In this document: positions 43,887-53,157 of the stretch, in pieces
Position numbering within the stretch: the first letter of the stretch is position 1
Layout of the letters: every line of letters begins with the position of its first letter
From: Tethybacter castelli
GTDB taxonomy: Bacteria; Pseudomonadota; Gammaproteobacteria; Tethybacterales; Tethybacteraceae
Direction: 5' to 3'
Assembly (NCBI GenBank): GCA_036679665.1
Contig: JAZHEJ010000042.1
Location: 1 to 64,000, forward strand
DNA: 64,000 nt
Notes under the pieces: model-generated
The model's input: only the letters and a program-made list of their open reading frames with translations
Told to the model about the DNA's origin: nothing
Databases searched by the model: none
Translations under genes and position numbers: made by a program

Positions 43887-44870
43887 ATGATTATTAACAA
43901 AACCCCAGCCTTGCTCGATTTTGAAAAGGAGCTGGCGCCGATTGTCGGGCGGATTGATCAGCTTCAAAACGATCCTGATGCCGGTAGCGTGCAAGAGGTC
44001 AGCGACGAGATGATGCGGCTAGAAAAGCAACAACAGTCCGAATTGCGCAAGTTATATCGCAATTTGGACAGCTGGAATTGCTGTAAAGTTGCCCGACATC
44101 CAGATCGACCCCATACCAAAGATTACATTGAGGAAATATTTACCGACTTTACCGAGTTGCATGGCGACCGTATGTATGCCGATGACAAAGCTTTGATCGG
44201 AGGCATGGCGCGCTTTGACGATGTGCCGGTGATGGTGATCGGACACCAAAAAGGAAGGGGCACTGAAGGAAGGATTGCTTGCAACTGGGGCATGCCTCAT
44301 CCGGAAGGATACCGTAAGGCGCTACGTTTGTTACGAATTGCGGAACGCTTCAAACTACCGGTCATTTCGTTTATCGACACTCCCGGAGCATTCTGTGGCG
44401 TCGGGGCTGAAGAACGTGGCATGTCGCACGCTATCGGTGTCAATTTGGCAGCGTTGGCAACGCTGCAAACTAGGATAATCGCGGTGGTTATAGGAGAAGG
44501 AGGCTCCGGAGGCGCACTGGCAATCGGGGTATGCGACGAGTTGTTGATGTTTGAAAATTCGATTTATTCGGTTATCAGTCCTGAGGGCTGTGCTTCAATC
44601 TTGTGGAAAAGCGGCAACGGTACGGCTGAGCAGGCCGCCAATGCACTGCAAATGCGAGCGCGTGATCTGCACAAGCGCGATTTGGTCGATAAGATAATTC
44701 CCGAAGCGATCGGAGGAGCACACCGCAATCCTGATCTGGCAGCGAAGAATCTGGCCGATGCGCTACGTTCTTCGCTCAAAAATTTATTCAGCCAGCAGCT
44801 GGAGACTTGCCTTGCCAAACGAACAAAAAAACTGCGCGAATATGGCGTATTTTCTGAACGAAGAAGTTAA
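43887..44870 (+). CDS. accA: Acetyl-CoA carboxylase carboxyltransferase subunit alpha
   Basis: About 327 residues. With AccD transfers carboxyl from biotin to acetyl-CoA, the first step of fatty acid synthesis. Starts LDFEKELAPIVGRIDQL; then ARHPDRPHTKDYIEEIFTDFTELHGDR, GHQKGRGTEGRIACNWGMPHPEGYRKALRL, FIDTPGAFCGVGAEERGMSHAIGVNLA, GEGGSGGALAIGV and ISPEGCASILWK, all AccA signatures. ATG 43887 is chosen over a frame that runs back into ligA. It overlaps tilS by 29 bases; accA-tilS is a common gammaproteobacterial pair. Confidence 0.96.
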   Translation: MIINKTPALLDFEKELAPIVGRIDQLQNDPDAGSVQEVSDEMMRLEKQQQSELRKLYRNLDSWNCCKVARHPDRPHTKDYIEEIFTDFTELHGDRMYADDKALIGGMARFDDVPVMVIGHQKGRGTEGRIACNWGMPHPEGYRKALRLLRIAERFKLPVISFIDTPGAFCGVGAEERGMSHAIGVNLAALATLQTRIIAVVIGEGGSGGALAIGVCDELLMFENSIYSVISPEGCASILWKSGNGTAEQAANALQMRARDLHKRDLVDKIIPEAIGGAHRNPDLAAKNLADALRSSLKNLFSQQLETCLAKRTKKLREYGVFSERRS

Positions 44871-45813
44871 CCAGGTTACCGCTGCGGTAAACAATTGCCT
44901 GGCAACGGCATTGCCTAAAGGCGGCAAAGTCGTGGTCGGCTATTCGGGCGGATTGGATTCGGCGGTATTGCTTGGCGCATTGCGCTTATGCGCTAACGAT
45001 AATATCACCATCAGTGCTGTACATATCAATCATCAGCTCCACCAAAACGCGTTGACGTGGGCACGACATTGTCAGCGCCGTTGCCGGATTTGGAAAGTTC
45101 CGTTGCAGATTATCAATGTCAAACTTGACTCGAGACCGACTGGGCTTGAAGAACGAGCGCGTCGCGCGCGCTTGGCGGTGTTTGCGGCAACTGATGCGGA
45201 TGCGGTGCTGTTGGCTCATCATGCTGATGATCAGGCTGAAACCTGTCTGTTGCGCGCTTTACGCGGTAGCGGAGTTACCGGATTAGCCGCGATGCGCCAA
45301 ATCAGCCGCTTGCCGCGCAGTGACAAATCGTTATTGCGGCCATTGTTGGGAATTAGGCGTTCGGTGCTTGGCCGTGCAGCTCAAAACTTACGGGTGCGCG
45401 GGGTGCGCGATCCGAGCAATTACCTGTTGCATTTCAACCGCAACTGGTTGCGTCACGTATTTTTACCCGAAGCTGAAAAACGACTGCCTGGGCCTACTTT
45501 CGCGCTGAACAAACTTGCCGCCAACGCCGCACAAACCGAACGGTTGCTAAACGACCTAGCCGCGCATGACGACCAATGTTGTCGGTCTAACGGAGCCTTA
45601 CAACGCGGTTTACTCGTCGCGCAAGGTAGATTGCGGGTGCGCAATTGGCTACGTTGGTCATTGCAACAACAAAAGGTGGTACTGTCTAGCGGCAAGCATT
45701 TAAGCGAAGCGGCGCGTCAGCTGTGTGCGGCGCGGGGCACGCTTACGTTGTCGTTTGGCACGGTCCATCTGGCTGTCGGCAAACAACGCTTGAATTGGCA
45801 ACAACTCCACTGA
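44842..45813 (+). CDS. tilS: tRNA(Ile)-lysidine synthetase, short form
   Basis: About 323 residues. Converts C34 of tRNA-Ile(CAU) to lysidine so that AUA codons read as Ile. PP-loop GYSGGLDSAVLLG, HINHQLHQNA, LLAHHADDQAETCLLRALRGSGVTGL and RDPSNYLLHFNRNWLRH are all TilS features. E. coli TilS has about 430 residues; the C-terminal TilS_C domain seems missing or reduced here, as in the short Aquifex type. The start ATG 44842 lies inside accA and gives a normal N-terminus. Confidence 0.9.
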   Translation: MAYFLNEEVNQVTAAVNNCLATALPKGGKVVVGYSGGLDSAVLLGALRLCANDNITISAVHINHQLHQNALTWARHCQRRCRIWKVPLQIINVKLDSRPTGLEERARRARLAVFAATDADAVLLAHHADDQAETCLLRALRGSGVTGLAAMRQISRLPRSDKSLLRPLLGIRRSVLGRAAQNLRVRGVRDPSNYLLHFNRNWLRHVFLPEAEKRLPGPTFALNKLAANAAQTERLLNDLAAHDDQCCRSNGALQRGLLVAQGRLRVRNWLRWSLQQQKVVLSSGKHLSEAARQLCAARGTLTLSFGTVHLAVGKQRLNWQQLH

Positions 45814-45879
45814 TGTGGGCTGATTGATAGAATTTGCCGCACAGTTGACATTATTCGCTGATTTGTATATTCAGATTAA

Positions 45880-46548
45880 ATGAGCGCGATCGAAGTTTTT
45901 TTATTTTATTTAACCGGTCTGATCCTAGTGATGTCGGGCTTGGCGGTAATTTCGCTGCGTAATCCAATCCATTGCGCGCTGGCTTTGGTGCTGGCTTTTC
46001 TGGTTGCGGCTGTCCAGTGGCTTTTGTTGGGGGCGGAATTTTTAGCCTGGGTGCTGGTGCTAGTTTATGTCGGCGCGGTAATGGTGTTGTTTTTGTTTGT
46101 AGTGATGATGCTTGATATAAGTTTGGTCAAACTCCGTGAAGGTTTCTGGCGATTTTTGCCGCTGGGGTTGATCGTTGCCGGTACGTTAGCGGTGCAAATG
46201 TTTTTGGTGTTTAGTGGCGATTATTTTCAAGGCGCCCAAGAGGCTTTGCCCAAATCGGCGGTCGTGCCCGACGATTACAGCAGCATCCGCGAGTTGGGCA
46301 AGGTGATCTATACCGACTATCTGCTTGCATTCGAGTTGGCTGCGATATTGCTGTTGGTAGCAATCGTAGCGGCGATTTCGCTGACCGTACGTAGTCGCAA
46401 GGACACCAAGCAACTTGATCCGGCAGGCCAGGTAATTGTCAAAGCCGATGATCGTATGCAGGTTGTCGCACTTGAGCTGGAAAAACCTGCGGCGGTGCCT
46501 GACGAAAATCAAGAACCAGAGCCGTCAGATGACGGCAAGGACAAATAA
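45880..46548 (+). CDS. nuoJ: NADH-quinone oxidoreductase subunit J
   Basis: 222 residues, five membrane segments. FYLTGLILVMSGLAVISLRNPIHCALALVLAF and VLVLVYVGAVMVLFLFVVMMLD carry the NuoJ pattern, including the pi-bulge-type VYVGAVMVLFLF of membrane helix 3. The C-terminal 50 residues are a charged, acidic tail not needed for the fold. First of five membrane-arm genes of complex I. nuoI, which should precede it, is replaced by tilS. Confidence 0.93.
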   Translation: MSAIEVFLFYLTGLILVMSGLAVISLRNPIHCALALVLAFLVAAVQWLLLGAEFLAWVLVLVYVGAVMVLFLFVVMMLDISLVKLREGFWRFLPLGLIVAGTLAVQMFLVFSGDYFQGAQEALPKSAVVPDDYSSIRELGKVIYTDYLLAFELAAILLLVAIVAAISLTVRSRKDTKQLDPAGQVIVKADDRMQVVALELEKPAAVPDENQEPEPSDDGKDK

Positions 46549-46552
46549 GAGC

Positions 46553-46861
46553 ATGATCGTCACGTTGTCGCATTATTTGATGCTAGGCTCAATCTTGTTT
46601 TTGATCGGGATCGTCGGAGTATTCCTTAATCGTAAGAATATATTGATCGTGCTGATGTCGATCGAACTTATGTTGCTGGCGGTTAATTTTAATTTTATCG
46701 CTTTGGCCAGCTTTCAAAATGATCTGGCCGGTGAAATTTTTGTATTTTTTATCCTAACCGTGGCGGCGGCGGAATCGGCAATTGGTTTGGCAATTCTTGT
46801 GGTGGCTTTTAGGCTACGTAAATCAATCAATGTTGATGACTGGGGCAAGTTGGCGCGTTAG
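46553..46861 (+). CDS. nuoK: NADH-quinone oxidoreductase subunit K
   Basis: 102 residues, three membrane helices. LFLIGIVGVFLNRKNILIVLMSIELMLLAVNFNF contains the two conserved membrane Glu positions (SIELMLLAVN and the later AAAESAIGLAILV). Start at 46553, five bases after nuoJ; an upstream ATG at 46436 would lie inside nuoJ. Usual length. The stop is directly followed by the nuoL ATG. Confidence 0.95.
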   Translation: MIVTLSHYLMLGSILFLIGIVGVFLNRKNILIVLMSIELMLLAVNFNFIALASFQNDLAGEIFVFFILTVAAAESAIGLAILVVAFRLRKSINVDDWGKLAR

Positions 46862-48811
46862 ATGGAAACCCTGATATCTTGGGTAGTTTTGCTACCGTTG
46901 ATAGCCGCAATCTGTTGCGGGGCAGGCGGACGCGTGCTTGGGCGAATACCTTCAGCGGCAACGGCGATTGCCGGCGTGGGCGGGTCTTGCGCACTGTCAG
47001 TGCTGATCGCGTTCGAAGTAATCGGCAATGAGGTTATCTACAACTTTGACTGGTATATCTGGGCGCAAATAAGCGACTTAAAAATCAGCATCGGCTTTTT
47101 GGTCGACGGACTTAGCGCGGTGATGATGGTTGTCGTCACATCGGTTTCGCTGATGGTGCATATTTTCACGATGGGCTACATGCGCGACGATCCCGGTTAT
47201 CAACGCTTTTTCGCTTACATCGCGCTGTTTACTTTTGCGATGCTGATGCTGGTGATGAGCAATAATTTTATGCAGCTGTTTTTTGGTTGGGAAGCGGTGG
47301 GGCTGGTGTCTTATCTGCTTATCGGATTTTGGTTCAAGCGGCCTACGGCGATAGCGGCCAATCTTAAAGCGTTTATCGTAAACCGGGTCGGTGATTTTGG
47401 TTTTTTGATTGGAATCGGCTTGGTGTTGGCGTTTGCCGGTTCGCTCGATTATCAGGAAGTTTTTGCGGTGCGTGAGAATTTAGCCGGACAAACTATCAAC
47501 ATTCTGCCCCAACTAGCTTGGCAGGTGCCGACCGTAATTTGCCTAATGCTGTTTATCGGCGCGATGGGCAAGTCGGCGCAATTCCCGCTTCATGTCTGGT
47601 TGCCGGATTCGATGGAAGGACCCACCCCGATCTCGGCGTTAATCCATGCCGCCACCATGGTTACCGCCGGCATCTTTATGGTTGCCAGAATGGAACCTTT
47701 GTTTGAAATGTCGTCAACAGCACTAACTACGGTGATGATTGTTGGCGGTATCACCGCGTTTTTCATGGCCTTACTCGGCTTGGTGCAACATGACATCAAG
47801 CGGGTAATCGCCTATTCAACCCTTTCGCAACTTGGTTATATGACCGCTGCGCTAGGTGCTTCAGCGTACTCTGTGGCCATTTTCCATTTGACCACCCATG
47901 CTTATTTCAAGGCGTTGTTATTTTTAGGAGCAGGGGCGGTGATTGTCGCTTTACATCATCATCAGGACATGCGCGTGATGGGAGGTCTGGGCAGAAAAAT
48001 GCCGATTACGTTTATCACGATGTTGGTTGGCGCTGTCGCATTGTGCGGCATTCCGCCTTTTGCGGGTTTTTTCTCGAAGGATCTGGTTATCGAGGCGGTG
48101 GGCCTGTCCGGTCAGCCCGGTAGTCAAGTGGTGTACTGGGCACTGGTGGTCGCGGCCGTAATGACTCCGCTGTACACTTTTAGGCTTCTGGCGCTGGTGT
48201 TCTGGGGTGGTAGCAGGGCTAAACCGGAAGATTATTCCCAGGTACGCGACTGTGGATGGTCAATATCTTTGCCGCTAGTCGCTCTGGCAATACCGTCGGC
48301 TGTAGCGGGCTGGTTTTTGCTTGAGCCGATGATTGCGGGAAAAATGTTGTTTACCGCACAAAGTGGTGAGGCAGTTTCTAAGGTTACGGCCGAGTTGGCT
48401 GAGCAAGCTCACTCGCCGCTGGCTTTGGTAATCCATTCACCGGCCACAGCGGCATTGTGGGCTGCGGTGGCAGGGGTGGCGACGGCTTTGTATTTGTATC
48501 TGCTTGCGCCAGATACTCCGGGTGCTCTGGCACGCGGCGGCGGGCCGATTTACCGGATGTTATTGGCAAAGTACTGGCTAGACGACCTCAATGAATTTTT
48601 ATTCGCCGGCGGAGCAAAACGTTTGGGTACCATACTGTGGCAACAGATTGACGACAAGGTGATTGACAGCTCGGTAAACGGGATTGCTAAACTTGTCCGG
48701 CGCGGGGCGCAAGCTGCGCGCATGCTTCAAAGCGGGCTGATTTATCAATATGCGTTCGTGATGATCGTGTGTCTTGTTGCGCTGGCGGCATGGACGTTAC
48801 AGATCCGATGA
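46862..48811 (+). CDS. nuoL: NADH-quinone oxidoreductase subunit L
   Basis: 649 residues with about 16 membrane helices, an antiporter-like proton channel of complex I. Seen: GYMRDDPGYQRFFAYIALFTFAMLMLV, FFGWEAVGLVSYLLIGFW with the key Glu, NRVGDFGFL, GKSAQFPLHVWLPDSMEGPTPISALIHAATMVTAGIFM with channel Lys and His, HDIKRVIAYSTLSQLGYM, FKALLFLGAGAVI. The long C-terminal lateral helix region is present. Starts on the base after the nuoK stop. Confidence 0.96.
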   Translation: METLISWVVLLPLIAAICCGAGGRVLGRIPSAATAIAGVGGSCALSVLIAFEVIGNEVIYNFDWYIWAQISDLKISIGFLVDGLSAVMMVVVTSVSLMVHIFTMGYMRDDPGYQRFFAYIALFTFAMLMLVMSNNFMQLFFGWEAVGLVSYLLIGFWFKRPTAIAANLKAFIVNRVGDFGFLIGIGLVLAFAGSLDYQEVFAVRENLAGQTINILPQLAWQVPTVICLMLFIGAMGKSAQFPLHVWLPDSMEGPTPISALIHAATMVTAGIFMVARMEPLFEMSSTALTTVMIVGGITAFFMALLGLVQHDIKRVIAYSTLSQLGYMTAALGASAYSVAIFHLTTHAYFKALLFLGAGAVIVALHHHQDMRVMGGLGRKMPITFITMLVGAVALCGIPPFAGFFSKDLVIEAVGLSGQPGSQVVYWALVVAAVMTPLYTFRLLALVFWGGSRAKPEDYSQVRDCGWSISLPLVALAIPSAVAGWFLLEPMIAGKMLFTAQSGEAVSKVTAELAEQAHSPLALVIHSPATAALWAAVAGVATALYLYLLAPDTPGALARGGGPIYRMLLAKYWLDDLNEFLFAGGAKRLGTILWQQIDDKVIDSSVNGIAKLVRRGAQAARMLQSGLIYQYAFVMIVCLVALAAWTLQIR

Positions 48812-48836
48812 AAACCCGCTTCGAAAGGTTTTAATT

Positions 48837-50303
48837 ATGCTGTCGTGGCTGATCTGGTTACCGGTGATATCCGGCTTGGTTTTGATGACCACAGGCCGGC
48901 TACGCTTGCCAGATCAGATTGTCAAATGTTTCGCGCTAGGCAGCGCCATAGTGGTGCTGGTGCTGAGTCTCATTTTGGCAATTAATTTTGACAATACCAC
49001 CTCGGAACTTCAGCAGGTGATCGATGTGCCGTGGATCGAGGCGTATGGAATCAGCTACTTGCTTGGCGTCGACGGTATCTCTATGCCATTGATTGTGCTC
49101 AACGGCATAATAACGGTACTGACTGTTGCCGCCGGCTGGGTGGTAATCAAGGATCGTTGTGCTTTGTATATGGCGGCCTTTTTGCTGATGTGCGGTTTTG
49201 TCAACGGTGTTTTCGCCGCGGGCGACGCGATTTTGTTTTACGTGTTTTGGGAAGCGACGTTAATTCCGCTGTTTTTAGTAATCGGTATCTGGGGCGGAGA
49301 CAGAAGGATATATGCGGCGGTAAAGTTTTTCTTGTACACTTTTTTCGGCTCGCTACTGATGTTGGTTGCCTTTTTGTACCTGTATACCTTGGCGGACGAT
49401 TTTGATATTCGCGCAATGCAGGAAGTGCCGGTTTCCATGACTGCCCAGACCTGGATATTTTTTGCGTTCTTGCTTGCGTTCGCGGTCAAGATCCCGATGA
49501 TCCCGGTACATACTTGGTTGCCGGATGCGCACGTGGAAGCACCGACCGGCGGGTCGATAGTACTAGCGGCGATCATGCTTAAGTTAGGCGGCTACGGGTT
49601 TTTGCGATTTTCGTTGCCGATTGTGCCAGAAGCTAGCCAGGAATATGCTTGGGTTGTAGTCGCTTTGTCACTGATCGCAATTGTGTATATCGGTCTTGTC
49701 GCTTTGGTACAGCAGGACATGAAAAAGTTGATTGCGTATTCGTCGATTGCGCATATGGGCTTTGTTACTTTGGGTATATTTGTTTTCGACGAGCTAGGCA
49801 TGGTTGGCGCGATGGTGCAGATGGTTTCGCACGGCTTTATTTCCGGAGCATTGTTCTTTTGTATCGGGATGATGTATGACCGGCTACACACACGCATGAT
49901 TGCGGACTACGGGGGAGTGGTGAACACCATGCCTAAGTTTGCGGCGATGCTGATGCTGTTTGCGATGGCCAATGCCGGCTTACCCGGGACTAGCGGATTT
50001 GTGGGTGAATTCATGGTTATTTTGTCTGCCCTTAAAGCCAATGTCTGGATCGGTATTTTGGCCGCCACAACTTTGATAACCGGCGCGGCTTACACGCTGT
50101 GGATGTACAAGCGGGCGATTTTTGGCGCGGTGGCCAACGATGCGGTGGCTAATTTACATGATGCGACTCGCCGCGAGACGATTATCCTGTGCGCGTTTGC
50201 CGGCTTAGTGTTGCTGTTTGGAATTTGGCCGTTTCCATTGACCGATTCGGTGCAGGTAACAGTGCAAGATCTAGTTGCCCATGTGGAACGAGGTAAGTTA
50301 TGA
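48837..50303 (+). CDS. nuoM: NADH-quinone oxidoreductase subunit M
   Basis: About 488 residues, about 14 helices, second antiporter-like subunit. YLLGVDGISMPLIVLNGIITVLT, LFYVFWEATLIPLFLVIGIWGGDRRIYAAVKFFLYTFFGSLLML, KIPMIPVHTWLPDAHVEAPTGGSIVLAAIMLKLGGYG, QQDMKKLIAYSSIAHMGFVTLG are the NuoM signatures. ATG 48837 follows GAAAGG; the open frame to 48774 is inside nuoL. ATGA-type overlap with nuoN. Confidence 0.96.
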   Translation: MLSWLIWLPVISGLVLMTTGRLRLPDQIVKCFALGSAIVVLVLSLILAINFDNTTSELQQVIDVPWIEAYGISYLLGVDGISMPLIVLNGIITVLTVAAGWVVIKDRCALYMAAFLLMCGFVNGVFAAGDAILFYVFWEATLIPLFLVIGIWGGDRRIYAAVKFFLYTFFGSLLMLVAFLYLYTLADDFDIRAMQEVPVSMTAQTWIFFAFLLAFAVKIPMIPVHTWLPDAHVEAPTGGSIVLAAIMLKLGGYGFLRFSLPIVPEASQEYAWVVVALSLIAIVYIGLVALVQQDMKKLIAYSSIAHMGFVTLGIFVFDELGMVGAMVQMVSHGFISGALFFCIGMMYDRLHTRMIADYGGVVNTMPKFAAMLMLFAMANAGLPGTSGFVGEFMVILSALKANVWIGILAATTLITGAAYTLWMYKRAIFGAVANDAVANLHDATRRETIILCAFAGLVLLFGIWPFPLTDSVQVTVQDLVAHVERGKL

Positions 50304-51736
50304 GCGCACTCGAGTGGGTAGCGGTATTTCCTGAATTGGTATTGCTGACGGGAGCTTTTGCGTTGTTGTTAAGTGCAAGAGTTCAACTTGGATCTTTTTG
50401 GCAAGTCGTTGCCGGAATTTTCCCGTTCGTTTTGGCGCTGATAATCGCATGGCTGACTTGGCCGGAAGAAACGACCGTGCTGTATGAGAAATTGTTGGTA
50501 TTTAGTCCATTCGGATCGTTGCTAAAAGTAAGCATTTTGCTGGTGTGTTCCACGGCGCTCGCGTATTCGTTTGAATATCTTGCCGCACGTAAACTATTGA
50601 CGGCAGAGTTTTTTGCGTTGGCTATTTTCGCCACCTGCGGAATGCTGCAGCTGGTATCGGCCAATCATTTTTTAACGGTTTATCTCGGTTTGGAATTGAT
50701 GTCTTTATCGATGTATGCGATGATAGCGTTGCAACGCGACAATTCGTCTGCGGTTGAAGCGGCGATGAAATATTTTGTGTTAGGCGCGCTTGCTTCCGGC
50801 TTGTTGCTATTTGGCATTTCGCTGATTTATGCAGCGACCGGCACCTTGGTGATACCTGAAGTTGCTGCTGCGATGGGTGGCGGCGTAGAAGAAACGCGCA
50901 ACCTGCTGGCGTTCGGGTTGGTTTTTCTGGTCGCCGGGGTCGCGTTCAAAATCGGTGCGGCACCGTTTCATATGTGGTTGCCGGATGTATACACCGGCGC
51001 ACCGACCGCGATTACATTGTTTATAAGCACAGCACCGAAAATCGCGGCATTCGCCATGGCAATTCGGGTGATTATAGAAGCTAACGCTCCGTTGGATGGT
51101 GATTGGAGCGGCATGTTGGCGATACTGGCGGTCGCATCTATGGCGATCGGCAACATAACCGCGATAGCTCAGCAGAATCTAAAGCGCATGCTGGCCTATT
51201 CGGCTATCGCGCACACCGGGTTCATGTTGCTTGGCCTGTTGGCGGCAACGCCGGATGGTTATGCGGCGGCGCTTTTTTACATTCTTACCTATGCGCTTAT
51301 GACGCTGGGGGGATTTGGAATGCTGGTACTGTTGTCACGCAACAAAGTTGAAGTGGAAAACCTCACTGATATGAAAGGTATGGCAAGGCGCAACGGTCTG
51401 ATTGCGGTGATGATGCTGATTTTGATGTTGTCAATGGCCGGGATACCGCCACTGGTGGGTTTTTACGCCAAACTGGCAGTCTGGTCTGCGGCAGTTGAGG
51501 CCGGCTGGACCTGGTTGGCGGTTACCGCGGCATTGTTGTCGGTAGTTGGGGCGTTTTATTACCTGCGCGTAGTCAAGCTGATGTATTTTGATGAACCGGA
51601 GGCTGATGCCAAGCCAGTCAACATAGACCGACCCCAACTGGCGCTTATTGGTACAAATTGCCTGCTGGTGGTGGTACTGGGTATATTGCCCGGTAATTTA
51701 CTCCTTGCCTGCCTGTTGGTGTTCGAGGCGCTTTGA
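50300..51736 (+). CDS. nuoN: NADH-quinone oxidoreductase subunit N
   Basis: 478 residues, about 14 helices, third antiporter-like subunit. YLGLELMSLSMYAMIALQRDNSSAVEAAMKYFVLGALASG, FKIGAAPFHMWLPDVYTGAPTAITLFISTAPKIAAFA, QQNLKRMLAYSAIAHTGFMLLGLLA, LSMAGIPPLVGFYAKL. Overlaps nuoM by 4 bases. Last of the nuo genes here; a Nudix hydrolase follows after 26 bases on the same strand. Confidence 0.96.
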   Translation: MSALEWVAVFPELVLLTGAFALLLSARVQLGSFWQVVAGIFPFVLALIIAWLTWPEETTVLYEKLLVFSPFGSLLKVSILLVCSTALAYSFEYLAARKLLTAEFFALAIFATCGMLQLVSANHFLTVYLGLELMSLSMYAMIALQRDNSSAVEAAMKYFVLGALASGLLLFGISLIYAATGTLVIPEVAAAMGGGVEETRNLLAFGLVFLVAGVAFKIGAAPFHMWLPDVYTGAPTAITLFISTAPKIAAFAMAIRVIIEANAPLDGDWSGMLAILAVASMAIGNITAIAQQNLKRMLAYSAIAHTGFMLLGLLAATPDGYAAALFYILTYALMTLGGFGMLVLLSRNKVEVENLTDMKGMARRNGLIAVMMLILMLSMAGIPPLVGFYAKLAVWSAAVEAGWTWLAVTAALLSVVGAFYYLRVVKLMYFDEPEADAKPVNIDRPQLALIGTNCLLVVVLGILPGNLLLACLLVFEAL

Positions 51737-51762
51737 TCCGGCAGCTTAAAGTCTAAGTTGGA

Positions 51763-52341
51763 GTGGTAAAACAAAGCGGGCTATGCCTGCCGGATTTCAC
51801 CGAAAACCGCATAAGTGGAGAATTGATCCACGACGGCGGATTTATACGCTTGGAAAAAGATCTGGTGAGAATGCCAAGCGGTACGATCTCGTCCCGTTAT
51901 GTTGTTCGTCATTGTGGCGCGGTGGCGATTATTCCGATATTTACCAATGGAGATATCCTGCTGGTACATCAGTATCGTTATTCATTGGGCAAGCACATTC
52001 TAGAAATACCTGCCGGTAAACTTGAAAAAGACGAAGAGCCTCTTACTTGCGCGATACGGGAATTACGCGAAGAGACCGGCTATATCGCCAAGCGTTGGGA
52101 AGCATTGATCGATACTCATTCTAGCGTCGGCTTTACCGATGAAAAACTCACCATTTTTTTAGCCGATGAAATAAGCTTTGCTAGTCAGCCAGATACCGAC
52201 GAAGATGAGAATGTCCAAGTGGTGCGACTGTCGCTAGAAGATGCTATAAAAAAGCTTGCGCAGGGGCAAATTACCGAAAATCGTACCCAACTTGCGCTGT
52301 TGTGGTTACGACTGCGTCAAGCGGATATTCGGCTTGGCTAA
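51763..52341 (+). CDS. nudF: ADP-sugar pyrophosphatase (Nudix family, ADP-ribose type)
   Basis: 192 residues. Nudix box GKLEKDEEPLTCAIRELREETGYI fits G-x5-E-x7-REUxEExGU exactly; the upstream VHQYRYSLGKHILEIPAGKLE is typical of ADP-ribose pyrophosphatases, with the SSVGFTDEKLTIFLA loop supplying the downstream catalytic Glu. Splits ADP-ribose or ADP-sugars into AMP and sugar phosphate. GTG start with GGAG-like site. Possibly transcribed with nuoJ-N; no functional tie is certain. Converges with proC with a 9-base gap. Confidence 0.88.
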   Translation: MVKQSGLCLPDFTENRISGELIHDGGFIRLEKDLVRMPSGTISSRYVVRHCGAVAIIPIFTNGDILLVHQYRYSLGKHILEIPAGKLEKDEEPLTCAIRELREETGYIAKRWEALIDTHSSVGFTDEKLTIFLADEISFASQPDTDEDENVQVVRLSLEDAIKKLAQGQITENRTQLALLWLRLRQADIRLG

Positions 52342-52350
52342 CCGATGCGG

Positions 52351-53157
52351 CTATTTTTGGGCGAGTTCTTCTGCGCGCTGGTGCGCCGCACGGATGGCAT
52401 CGGCAAAAATTTCGGCGAATTTGTGATCGGCCAAAGTGTTCAGAGCCGCTGCTGTGGTGCCTCCTTTGGAAGTTACCTGCTCGCGTAGCGCGGCGGGGTG
52501 CTTGTCGGCGCTCATGACCATCTTGCTTGCACCATGCAACGTCTGAGCCGTAGCGGCAAGGGCGATGTCTGCCGGTAGGCCAAGTTGCTCAGCGGTTGAT
52601 GACATAATTTCCATAACCAAATATGCGTAGGCCGGGCCGGATCCGGAAAGTGCGGTGGCGACATCTATCAGGTTTTCTTCGGTTACCCAGAACAAGCTGC
52701 CGCAAGCACTCATTAATCGCGTGGTTAACTTTGCTGCCGGACCCGCGGTATCTTGCGCCGCATACGCAAACGAACAACCTTCGCCGATAACCGCCGGCGT
52801 ATTGGGCATAACGCGCACAATGTCCAGCGCGCTAAGCCAGTCGCGTAACGACTCGGTAGTAACCCCGGCAGCGATGCTGATTACAGGTTGCGAATTTAAA
52901 TACCCGGATGTACAAAGTTCAGCGCAAGCTTGTTGCAGATCTTGCGGTTTGACACACAACAAATAAGCTTGTGCCGCGGGTAATGCCGTACAACTAGCGT
53001 AGGTTTGACATCCTTTGCCTGCTAATTTTGCGCGTGCTTCATCATTCGGCTCTGCGACCGCGATATCTTCCGGTCTCCAAATACCGCTTGTCAAAGCTGC
53101 GGTAATTAGCGCGGTTGCCATGGTGCCGCCGCCGACAATCGCCACTTGGGTGCTCAT
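52351..53157 (-). CDS. proC: Pyrroline-5-carboxylate reductase
   Basis: 268 residues. Last step of proline synthesis, NAD(P)H-dependent. VAIVGGGTMATALITAAL is the Rossmann start; YLLCVKPQDLQQ, ISIAAGVTTESLRDWL, VRVMPNTPAVIGEG and VATALSGSGPAYAYLVMEIM are ProC signatures, with the late HPAALREQVTSKGGTTAAALNTL closing the active site. ATGA overlap with yggS upstream. Confidence 0.95.
   Translation of the reverse strand: MSTQVAIVGGGTMATALITAALTSGIWRPEDIAVAEPNDEARAKLAGKGCQTYASCTALPAAQAYLLCVKPQDLQQACAELCTSGYLNSQPVISIAAGVTTESLRDWLSALDIVRVMPNTPAVIGEGCSFAYAAQDTAGPAAKLTTRLMSACGSLFWVTEENLIDVATALSGSGPAYAYLVMEIMSSTAEQLGLPADIALAATAQTLHGASKMVMSADKHPAALREQVTSKGGTTAAALNTLADHKFAEIFADAIRAAHQRAEELAQK

Noticed and set aside
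44842..44870. Frameshift or fusion between accA and tilS
   Set aside because: The 29-base overlap is between two complete genes in different frames, each with normal ends.
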